Shown: positions 1-8,866 of the stretch, piece by piece
Layout of the letters: every line of letters starts with the position of its first letter
Numbering within the stretch: the first letter of the stretch is position 1
DNA from: Lepidurus packardi
Lineage: Eukaryota; Arthropoda; Branchiopoda; Notostraca; Triopsidae
Length of the DNA stretch: 64,000 nucleotides
Assembly: GCA_023053545.1 (NCBI GenBank)
Contig: JAKZAN010000002.1
Location: 6,816,790-6,880,789, forward strand
Direction of reading: 5' to 3'
Notes under the pieces: generated by a model
Told to the model about the DNA's origin: nothing
Databases searched by the model: none
The model's input: the letters and a program-made list of their open reading frames with translations, nothing else
Translations under genes and position numbers: made by a program

Positions 1-78
1 TCCCAGGAAATCTTTTATTTTAATATTAGTTCTTGACATTCAAGCCATTTAATAGAGCCTGTATATTGGCAACTTAGG

Positions 79-1531
79 TTAATCCCAAGTTAATAAATCT
101 CCGACACAAAGCTCAACTTGCTGCTTGTTATCGTTTCCAATCGCCGTCCAAACTCCAAAGTGTAATTTGGGTCCCCGTATGGCTCCTAAAGCACGCAATG
201 GTTCTTTGCTGGGCTCTCCTGTTTCTGTATCTACGCATATCATCAGACAGCGAGGACAATTACCTTCACTCTACATAATAAATCAAAATGGTAAAAAATA
301 TGAAATAAATATTTGATTTTACTATTAGTGCTAATTTCCCGATTCGAAAAGTAGCCCACTTTTCTTCTTCATAAGGTTCTACCCCTTCAATTATCAAATT
401 TCCGCGGAAACGGTCCAGTAAGTCTTTCTGTGATATATGATGGATTAGTCATGTTTTCAAGTATGTTTCATACTGATTTTTCTTTTCAATATTGGGTTGT
501 CAGGACCAATTATTTCAAGTTCACTTTAAGAAATTGAATAGGGCTAAAATCGTTCGAAAATATGTATGATAGATTAGTAATTACCGAATCATATGTTAAG
601 GTGTAATCCATTTCTTCCGTGTCCTCTTTGAATTTGAGCACGCTGTCATAATTTATAAGCAGAAAATGCGCGTCGTTAGCCATGGATAAAGGCGCTTTTG
701 CTTTGGAAGCTCGTTCATCGCTTTTGTGCTGCCGAATCAATCGCAATCCCTCTTGATTAAATACGTCCTGCAGCCACAACGCCACCTCGTCCCCGCAATC
801 TTCACCTACGACCTTCCCCACGCAGACTTTGGTAACACACAGAGCTGCTTTAACCGAATCACCATTTTCCTTACCCTCCAAGTCCACAGCAACACTTCCA
901 AATCCTATTAAATAATAGCGATATAAAATCAAGTCACAAAAGAAATTATTCTTCCAAATTCACATTTAAAACATTGTTTGAAACACATAAACTCCATTTC
1001 CGCAACTGAATTCAAAAGGTTTTTCCAGCGTTCCAGTCTATCTAACACACCGCAATGTCGCCAATATATAGGCTTGTGCCTTTATGTCATTAAACGTAAA
1101 CAACTAAACAAGTTCTGAGAAATTAAAAGAAAATAACGAATAAAAAAAAATCTCAAACTTCCTTTGATGTTATTCTAAGGACAACTCTTTTCACAACTCG
1201 TTACGTTTATAAAATAATAGAAGTAATAGAAGAGAATAATAGAAGTAAATAGAAGTAAGAAAATAATAGAAGTAATAACAATAATAATACCTGGAAAGGA
1301 AAGAGTCAGAATTCCTCTTTCTAGATCAATTTGCGATTCCAGTAAGCAAAGTTTGGGCTCACTATTCAAATCCAGTCCTCTTCCGGAAGGAGTTGTAACC
1401 GAAAAATGTCTATCGTAAAGCAATCCTTTCGCTCCAATCGGCCATTTCTCTACTTTTAAAGGTGCACCGGACTTTACTGGGTACAAATGAATACCCCGTA
1501 AACGAGGCGAGCCTGGTAATAAAGCTGTCAT
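79..1531 (-). CDS. MOSC-domain protein (MOCOS C-terminal-like)
   Basis: Four exons on the minus strand: 1531-1291, 904-585, 427-323 and 270-79 (stop TAA at 81-79). All junctions are GT-AG and phase-consistent, giving about 285 residues. An N-terminal MOSC beta-barrel begins at HLYPVKSG and contains GLLYDRHF. The MOSC core contains DCGDEVA, FLLIN, FRGNLIIEG, PYEEEKW and the cysteine pair NCPRCLMIC, expected to ligate the molybdenum cofactor. The NCPRC..C..D..TGE pattern and the short LHFGVW tail match the C-terminal domain of molybdenum cofactor sulfurase (Mal/MOCOS) better than mARC. The NifS-like aminotransferase half of MOCOS is not present upstream, because the next gene starts about 0.8 kb away. 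The ATG at 1531 follows an in-frame stop. An alternative acceptor at 1513 could join upstream exons instead. A minus-strand AATAAA lies at 14-19. Whether it acts in cofactor sulfuration or only binds cofactor is unknown. Confidence 0.8.
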
Positions 1532-1605
1532 GTCAGCTAATGAGACTCAATTGCTTAAGATCATAATAGACTTAATATGAGTTAAGAAAACTAGTCCCTT
1601 CAATA

Positions 1606-1800
1606 CTACAAGTAGCCAATCGATGTGGGTACGTAACCGCCATTAAAGTGATACGGTATCTTACTGATTACCGAAGAGTTGCCTCGCTGAAAAAGGTAAA
1701 AAAGATAAGAGGAAAAGGAATAAAAAAATAGCTTACTTTGATTAGATTGCGTTTTTGCGTCGTAGTGACACTATATCCTCGTTCTCCTATTCCTACTTTT
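1606..1800 (-). other. possible upstream exons of a minus-strand transcript
   Basis: On the minus strand a very good 50-nt intron is visible (1736-1687): donor GTAAGC, long pyrimidine tract, TTTTTCAG acceptor. An open frame reads through both sides of it, from about 1795 to 1737 and then from 1686 to a stop at 1608-1606. A strong second donor (GTAAGA) at 1664 would put the message in the right phase to splice to an acceptor at 1513, inside the first MOSC exon. These exons could therefore be the 5' end of the MOSC gene or part of a separate small gene. There is no in-frame ATG in the first piece, and I do not recognise the peptide. The rest of 1532-2300 is AT-rich and shows nothing else clear. 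Confidence 0.3.
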
Positions 1801-2300
1801 GTTTAAAGGGGGAGTAAGGTGCAAAAAAAAATAATAAAAAAATATGTTATAGGGGAGACCAAACGAACTAGGTAAAAAATTCTGCAGGCATTTGATCTCC
1901 TCTGTAAAGAAAATGCACCTTTACTCCTCTTTAAATAGTTGCATGCTTTATTTTCCTTTTTACGTGCAGATGACAGCACAAACAATTTTCTTGAGAATCA
2001 CCCAACAACTTTCTTGTTCTTTCGTTACTATTCTCGTCAAAACAATAAAAACTCCTTTCGATTATGATTTTGCGCTGATTTTTCTCTACATTTAAAGTAT
2101 CGGTATATATAACAGTTTCATTACAGATATGGTGCATTCATTCTGCGTTAATTTAAAAAATGTTGAAACCTTAAAGGCTTAAAACGAAAAACGAAATCAA
2201 TATCTGCGTTTTTGCTGTTATACAGTCGCATTTACAAATCTTTTAACTCCCGTAGAACGTATATCGCATTCCCGAACGGCAGAGACATTCCTGAAATAAT

Positions 2301-3071
2301 ATGGATCTATCCAGAACAATTTATGTTATTAACCGGGAGTTTTCCCACTCGGATACGATGGCGTGCCGCGATTTAGTATTCCGATCCGTTATGAGTACCT
2401 GGAAAACAGTATATTTGAACGCCCTTATTAATGAATTAACGTATCAATTTGCCATTTTGCTGGCCGCCTTACTCTTTATACTGGTCGGAGTCCCATTCCA
2501 GTATTGCGCCTTAGCTGTGCCGGTTACTTTGCTCTTATTATGGGTGTACGTTTACAGCAGCCACGCCTTTCATGCCTTCGAAGCTCAGTACCAAGTCAGA
2601 CAACCTTCCAATGACAAAACAGGCACGTGGGTTAGTGAAGCGTACGAGCCTTGGTTTATTACAACAAGCATCCACAAGAACGTTCTTATATTGAGCCCTT
2701 TGCAAGCCAAAGAGAAACCAGAACTTCACGACAGGAAAAAGCGAATCGTTGGTCTAACTATGGTAGTTCGCCATAAAGAGAAAGCCAATGTCGCCTGGCT
2801 CGGAAAACTCGTTGTGGCCGAGGATTATCAGCGCTGCGGAATCGGCACTTCCTTAGTAGATTCCGCAGCTCGTTTTTGCTATGACAGAGGCTATTCATCC
2901 ATACAGTGCGTCATATCCCAATACCAACACACGGCCAAATCCTTCTTATTAAACAGACAATTCGAACTGGAAAGTATTTACAGTAAAGACGTGCTCGCCT
3001 CAGCCGCCGCCTACTCTTGTTACGTTTTCCTAAGAGATTTATTGTATACCGAATCACGCCTAAATGCCTAA
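2301..3071 (+). CDS. membrane-anchored GNAT N-acetyltransferase
   Basis: A single-exon reading frame of 256 residues. Residues about 48-87 are a strongly hydrophobic hairpin (two membrane segments, or one re-entrant). A GNAT fold of about 120 residues follows. Its acetyl-CoA binding motif A is visible as GKLVVAEDYQRCGIGTSLVD (residues about 168-187), with the QRCGIG pyrophosphate loop; a FLLNRQFE segment fits the C-terminal part of the fold. An N-terminal membrane hairpin followed by a cytosolic acetyltransferase resembles the NAT8 family of ER N-acetyltransferases, but the substrate cannot be told from sequence. The gene lacks introns, unlike all its neighbours, so a retrocopied origin is possible. 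It is divergently oriented to the MOSC gene. An AATAAA at 3194-3199, 123 bases after the stop, is the likely poly(A) signal. Confidence 0.8.
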   Translation: MDLSRTIYVINREFSHSDTMACRDLVFRSVMSTWKTVYLNALINELTYQFAILLAALLFILVGVPFQYCALAVPVTLLLLWVYVYSSHAFHAFEAQYQVRQPSNDKTGTWVSEAYEPWFITTSIHKNVLILSPLQAKEKPELHDRKKRIVGLTMVVRHKEKANVAWLGKLVVAEDYQRCGIGTSLVDSAARFCYDRGYSSIQCVISQYQHTAKSFLLNRQFELESIYSKDVLASAAAYSCYVFLRDLLYTESRLNA

Positions 3072-3193
3072 GTTAGGCTGTTGTTCCTTATCTTTGCCTT
3101 CCCAATTTTTGAAAATTCGTGGTTTCCCGCGAAAAGATTCAACAAGTGGTACGTCGCACTTGACTTCTTGTAACACATTTAATTAAACTTTAT

Positions 3194-3199
3194 AATAAA
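3194..3199 (+). terminator. poly(A) signal of the acetyltransferase gene
   Basis: Canonical AATAAA 123 bases downstream of the acetyltransferase stop codon, before the 5' end of the next plus-strand gene. Confidence 0.5.
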
Positions 3200-3414
3200 G
3201 ATAAAGGTTTTTTTATCACTGATTGCGTAGAAGCTCGTACACATTCTTTTGTTTTATGTTGTGTTTTGACCAATGGAAGCATTGATTTGGAAACGAACCG
3301 TTCGCGCGGGTTCTTGGAAAAAGAGATAGCCCTTGGGGGTTGTTTTGGAGCTTACACTTTCTATGAGTTGAGAGTTAATCTTCTCACAATTCCCCATCTT
3401 GGGTTTCTTTTCAA

Positions 3415-3487
3415 GTAAGTTTTTGTACTGAACACCGTGTACTAGGTATATTGTTTTTAAAAATACCTAACTTTTTTTTGTTTCTAG
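3415..3487 (+). other. 5' UTR intron of the TNF-ligand gene
   Basis: A 73-nt stretch with a perfect donor (CAA|GTAAGT), a T-rich tract and a TTTCTAG acceptor lies about 250 bases upstream of the TNF-ligand start codon on the same strand. No coding potential surrounds it, so it is best read as an intron in the 5' untranslated leader. The rest of 3072-3737 is probably the 3' UTR of the acetyltransferase, then the promoter and leader of this gene. Confidence 0.5.
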
Positions 3488-3679
3488 GCTTATTTTCTTG
3501 ACTTTTTCTTAAGCTTGATTGGTATAAAACATCCTGGCTTGGTTCTTAAGAAGTCATGGTAAAATTGGAGCACGACAAGGTGCAACTATAGTATAAGCTT
3601 CCACTTCCTCTTCCTGGAATTCTCAACGTGGATTCGCAGATCCTTGCAAAAGAAAAGACTTACTTCCTTGTAAAGGGTA

Positions 3680-3799
3680 ATGGATACCCTAAATAGCAAC
3701 AGTAAATGCAAAATAGAAGATCAGTCTCTCCCGGTCTATGAAGGTCCCTTTACATTCCCACAATACATTTATCAAATTAGTATTGTTTGGTTTAGATGA
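3680..3799 (+). promoter_or_regulatory. upstream ORF overlapping the TNF-ligand start
   Basis: A 39-codon ATG-initiated frame begins 58 bases before the ligand start, in another frame, and terminates inside the first coding exon at 3797-3799. If the leader begins upstream it would be met first by scanning ribosomes and could dampen ligand translation. Its peptide is not repetitive (contains VYEGPFTFPQY), so an alternative N-terminus through unannotated splicing is also possible. Confidence 0.3.
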
Positions 3800-4849
3800 G
3801 ACGGTTTACCATCTGGAAGGGAGATTTATTTGGAGTTTGAGAAGCAAAGCCTGGATAAAATACCTTGTTTTAGCATTAAGCCTCCTAACTTTCTTGCTTT
3901 TTCTATCCTTGGGCTTTACCTGCAATGTGATATACCAATTGCGATCAGTCCAAGCAGAACTTCTCGAAATGCAACAAGAAATGGTTGAGATGAAGCAAAA
4001 ATTAAACAGAAATATCCCTGAGTACAACACAGAAGCCGCAGATGAGAGTAAAATTCGCTTGAAACGTTTAGCCACGTCTTTGATTGAAGGAAACCGAGGT
4101 AAAGCCAAATCTTCGTCCAGTACGAAACTGAAAAGAAAGGAACCGAGCAAATCACAGCCAGTAAAACTCAAAAGTCTAGGCAAGCTATCAGTATCTTGCT
4201 TGTGCTTTCGCATAAACTACTGCTTTTCATGACATATTCGCATGCATTTTGCTTTGTTAGCTAGTTATCTCGACCCGAGATTCCTTTGATATCATGTCGA
4301 AACGCTCATTTCAGGAGTAAGAGCTATCCATTTAGAAGTCGAAGGCTCTCACATTCCTGCCGGAAACTTGGGAGCCGGTGGTGCGATTCCTCATTGGTCA
4401 GCAAGGAATTCAACCACATGGTCGCCCTTCCAATTGACCAATATTCGTTTGGATGATCAAGATGGACGCGTAATTGTATCTCAAACGGGCCTCTACTTTG
4501 TATACGCACAAGTAATCCCCCTACAATTTTTCAACAGAACTAATGAAATGCTTTTATTAATCAACATTGATATCTTTTCATATTTTGACAGTTGAATTAT
4601 CCGGAAGGTGGCAATGGAAACAATTTTGAAGTCCGAGTTATGGAACAACGAGCTGATTTTAAGCCCACGGTCATTGCTCATTGTAGTATAACCAAGTACC
4701 CTGGCGCTCATAACGATGCAACTTGTTACACCGCAGTGGTCCGAGTACTTGAAGCAGGTGATAAAGTATACGTTCGACAAGTAGAACTGGATCGTGTTAT
4801 CGCTACCGAAGAAGGCCAAAGTTTTTTGGGCTTGGTCAAGTTAGCCTAA
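3738..4849 (+). CDS. egr: TNF-family ligand, Eiger-like
   Basis: Three coding exons (3738-4179, 4315-4511, 4592-4849) give a 298-residue type II membrane protein. Residues 1-40 are cytoplasmic, about 41-67 form one membrane helix, and about 70-92 are a short coiled-coil-like stalk. Residues 107-110 (RLKR) are a furin-type cleavage site. From about 150 to the C-terminus is a TNF homology domain: AIHLEVEG (strand A), IRLDDQDGRVIVSQTGLYFVYAQ (first 20: IRLDDQDGRVIVSQTGLYFV), FEVRVM, a CYTAVV strand with paired cysteines (C in AHCS and ATCY), and the closing FLGLVKLA. This is the arthropod Eiger architecture. Eiger is shed and signals through TNF receptors to JNK. The first coding intron uses a GC donor (TAG|GCAAGC). 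The only phase-compatible join there restores SLGVRAIHLEVEG. An overlapping upstream ORF begins at 3680. Confidence 0.85.
4180..4314 (+). other. GC-AG intron in the TNF-ligand gene
   Basis: The intron begins GCAAGC directly after CTAG and ends CATTTCAG. The nearby GT candidates (4161 and 4191) are in phase 0, whereas the downstream exon needs a phase-1 partner. The GC donor supplies that phase and otherwise matches the U1 consensus. A GT at 4174 is also phase 1 but matches the donor consensus poorly. Confidence 0.6.
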
Positions 4850-5106
4850 AAGTGATCCATTCATTAATCCGGGTGTTAGTAGTGTGATACGCAAAAAACA
4901 GTAATTACTTTGGGTGCCAATTCTTTTTTTAATATATTTTTGTCTACTGTTTTGATGAGCCTGAAGCTACGTAGGATTGACCAAGTTGAAGATGTTTTTA
5001 CGCGATTGACTGTTTGTAATTTTGTGACTACTGAAGTGATTCTTTAACTTTTAAATGTGACACATGAAAAACTCCAACATCGCAATAGTTCAGCGGCCCT
5101 TATTCG

Positions 5107-5148
5107 TTTATTTCAGTACCTGAACGCACTCTAGAAATGGAAAATAAA
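5107..5148. terminator. overlapping convergent poly(A) signals
   Basis: A plus-strand AATAAA at 5143-5148 can serve the TNF-ligand gene and a minus-strand AATAAA at 5107-5112 can serve EMSY. If both are used, the two 3' UTRs overlap by at least a few dozen bases. The interval 4850-5560 otherwise holds only 3' UTR-like, AT-rich sequence, with a T/A homopolymer tract near 5380-5400. Confidence 0.4.
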
Positions 5149-5560
5149 CTGAACAATCATTAGTTTATCTCATTTGGCAAATCGCAAGGGCAAGTACTGT
5201 TAAATGTCTTGTGTGTGGGTATAACCAATGGGGTCTTCTTTTGCATTTCACTGTGAACAGTATAAAAATAACCAATATGAACTTAAAACGAAAACTTGGG
5301 ATTGGGTCCAAAAAAGAGTGGTTTTGGGCTAGTTGACGCTGTAATGCACTGTAGGTAATGTACAATTACGTCATTTCTTTTTCTTTTTTTTTTTTTCTTT
5401 TTCAGTTTTTACACTGCCCAAGTTTCGGCTTCGGTTTCCAAAAAAAAGAGTTCGTTTCTTAGCACTTCGAGACACATTTCCAAAGACAAGGGAAACTTGA
5501 GATTTGTACTTGAACACCGTAAAGTTTGGTTTGTGGATGCATTGAACAAGGGGGAGGTGT

Positions 5561-8500
5561 TCATAAAGCATCAGTCTCTTCACTTGCTTCTTCCATGTAA
5601 ACTAGTATAAAGAAAAGTTTGCGAATTGGTGAATTTGAGTGTAATTCAAAAGTCCTCAAAGAATAATAAACGTACCACAGTCGAAGTTATCCATGGGAAT
5701 ATCTGCTGATGCCAATGCTGTGCTAAATATGTCTGCCGTTTGTGTTTCATTATTGGAAGAGACTGGTGAAGAAACGTTCCCATCCTGTATGCAAATTTCA
5801 GTTCCTGATAATAATAAAAACAAAGAAATTCATTTAAAATTTCAATAAATTCTATTTAATCCACTAAAAGGATTTGGATTCAATTTGGTCTGAATTTATT
5901 TACTTGAATTTACGAGTTATTTTTACCTGTAAAAATTGGTTCGGTGATTATTTCAGCTTCTATGTGATTTCCGTTATGGATTCCTTCGTCTTGGTTGCTT
6001 CGGGTTTGCGCCTCCGAAGAATTCGAGTCTTCTGCCAAACAATGAAACAATGCTCTCGCCCCCGGATTCTGTTGCTGACCTAACATACTGAGTGCTTCAT
6101 CTAAAACCGGGCAGAACCACACGGAAAGAGTTGAAAAAAAGTCGAGAAGAGAGAAAGTGTCGAAAAGAGAAAAAAAAAGTAGTTGAAGACAGTCATTATT
6201 CAAAGCCATACCTAAAGACATGTCTCTGGAAGAACTAAAAACGCTTTCAGATGACGTAATGATCGTTTCAGTCAACGGCGTGTCTTCAATAACAACTTCG
6301 CTGCTCACAGTTGAAATATCGTCCCCTTTCAAACGAAAAAATCATGTTCTAACGAACGACAAATTACTCAAAATTACCTGATATATGTATTTCTGATGTT
6401 GGCACCTCTTGAGTTCCTATCACTTCTTGAGTAACGCTTTCTGCTTCAACTCCTAAAACTCCTGAAGCTTGCAGAATATTCGTAAGCAATGAAGGCTCAC
6501 TCAAACTCTCTGATCTGAGATCCAAGACGAAGACATTGCTCTAAGACAATATTTAAATTGTATTTTTCTATTTATTATACCTATTTAATTGATTCAACTA
6601 TTCGTTATCTATATTGTTTAGTTATCTAAAGTGCTTAAAGTTATGCAGTTTATTTTAAATACTTAAGCTGAATTACGTTTCTATTCCCACATTAAATGAT
6701 TTAAACATTATTCTAACTTTATTTATTATAACACTATTTAATTAATATTTCTTTAATTAGAAAGCGAAGTGTTCGCAAGCTTACTGTAGTCGAATTGGGC
6801 GCTATTCGATGTTCTGGTAATGAAAAGTCCTTCAGAGGAGTGCGAGGAGCCAGAGACACTGGTTTTGACGTTTTTAAAAAATCCTAACCACATTCATTAA
6901 GAATCTGCCTTTGAAAAAAAACCGCTACATTACTTTGTTCTGCTGTGCCACAAAGGCTTTGGTCAACGGATGTCCTTTAGATATCATAATAACGTTAGGT
7001 TTGCCTCCTGAGTTCTTCAGAATGGCAGAATTGGCACTCGCTTGGATCAACTTGTTAACAGGGACGGTCTGATGTGCACTTACAATGTTTACTCCTACAA
7101 GAAAACCTTGCTAAGTACATTTTTATTGCTGAAAACGAAGAAATTATACCTCCTGCAAGTAAAGGTCTTTGCAACACCTGAACTGTGGTCGTGTTTGCAA
7201 CAGAAATCGGAGTTTTTACTAAAGGACTGCTCAAAGAAAGCGTCACGTTCTTTACTGAAGTCACTACAATGGCAAAATTATCAATCTTATTTCAAAAACC
7301 AAGTAATTTTTGCAAACCTGCAGCTGTACTGGAAACGACAACTTGCTGGGTACTTGACGCAATGGTTTGCTGAATATAAACAGGCCCTGTGAAGATAAAA
7401 ACCAAAACCAAAATGGTTAAAACAGGTAAGGAAGTTCCTAAAAACACAAAAGAACTGTTATTTAGACGTACGTATATGCCTCTGGGTGGGGGTTTTCATT
7501 GCTAGGACTTTTTCGTTAGTTCTATGAAGAAATCGTTGTCTGGGTGTCGAAGTTAAGTTTGGGGCTGAGAATCGAGGTCTAAGACCTGGATTAGCACCCA
7601 TAGGTAACGAAGACCTAGGTGTAATTGAAGGTCCTCGAGTTCGTACGCGACCTGAGTTCAAACAAATTAATAAGATTATTAAAAAAATACACCAAAAAAT
7701 TGGCAAAAAATATTAACCTGCTATGTTGGGAGTCGCAGGTGCTAGCTGGCGAACCGGAGCTATGGATTTTGAGAAAGAAACCGGCTGTGGTGTGCTACTA
7801 GAGACCGGGGCAGACAATACAGCTTTGGGAACTGACGCCCGGACTATGGTCGGACAGCCAGCTTGGGGTGATGTATTTTTCGCTACTATATGAACCTTAA
7901 GAAAAGCATTTACATGATTTTTTTGGATAAATCGGATGAATATTTATGATAAAAAGCTACTTTTGAAGAGGAAACGGCTGTGTATTCCGTAGAGTCTCGT
8001 CTCGGCCGTTTTAAAGGTTTAATTGTAACTCCTTCCTGAGAAATATCGCTGGATTGCATAGAGTTTTCAATACGCGTCTGAAAAAAAAGGATAATCGTGC
8101 TTAGAAATGAATAATCTTACTAAACCAAACTAAACTCTTTACGGTGGAAGGGAGGGAAACTCGCGAGGCAAACGCATTGGGTTTACTTCTATGGAAGTAT
8201 GCTTTCGAAGAGCCTGGATGTAACATGGTGCGCTCCAAATCCTCTTTTAGATACTTATCATCTACAATTTCTAGGTGAAATAAAAACAATGTTATTGACT
8301 TTTGCTTCAAGCAGGTTTTGCTTAATACCTGGCCTTCGCTCCAAGCTCACAGGAGCCAGGAAATTGGGGTGTCGTTCAGCCATACTCGTCACGCTATCTG
8401 CTAACAAGGAAAACGACGTCGGAGCGATCCATCGTTGATACACAGGCACAATACGTCGTCCTTCCAATGCCCAACTAGTTTCAGAATCCGCGCCAGTTAA

Positions 8501-8866
8501 ACTATACAATTAGTTCAGTGAATGTTAGATGAAACGCTTGCTTGACATAGACATTACTTTTGTGCGACAGTGTTGAGCTTGTCGTCGTTGACGGCTCTTC
8601 TGATTTCTGCCTTTTGCCGGTCAGAGGGAATCTTTAAGACAGCTGCTAAATCTTGCAGAAGCTTCTTCTTATCCTTGGATAGGTCTCCTTGGGCTCGGAA
8701 CGTCGAAACGAGCGATCCAAAAGTCTCCAATTCTAGTATAAAAAGGAATAGTTAACGTAACGGCATGGTAAGGGCTGGGTTAGTTGGATTAACTTGCTTT
8801 TAACTTACCTAATCTCCTTAAAATCCGTCTGCAATCCTCCTTTGTAATATCAAGAGAGGAATTCAT
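5561..8866 (-). CDS. EMSY: EMSY-like chromatin regulator with ENT domain
   Basis: Sixteen minus-strand exons, all GT-AG and phase-consistent: 8866-8809, 8732-8558, 8501-8329, 8270-8143, 8077-7961, 7895-7718, 7651-7472, 7386-7318, 7263-7150, 7094-6934, 6883-6785, 6540-6378, 6325-6212, 6100-5927, 5804-5676 and 5601-5561, giving about 690 residues. The N-terminus is an ENT domain (CRRILRRLELETFGSLVSTF, then FRAQGDLSKDKKKLL and IRRAVNDDKLNTVA), as in the BRCA2-binding repressor EMSY. WALEGRRIVPV and KPLKRPRRDSTEY follow. A central S/T/P/V/Q-rich part includes KPNVIMISKG, and an acidic C-terminal part includes FVLDLRSESLSEPS. EMSY works in the nucleus with SIN3/KDM5-type repressor complexes. This copy is about half the vertebrate length. 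The ATG at 8866 lies just before the ENT domain. Small boundary errors are possible, especially at exons 4/5 and 10/11. Confidence 0.85.
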
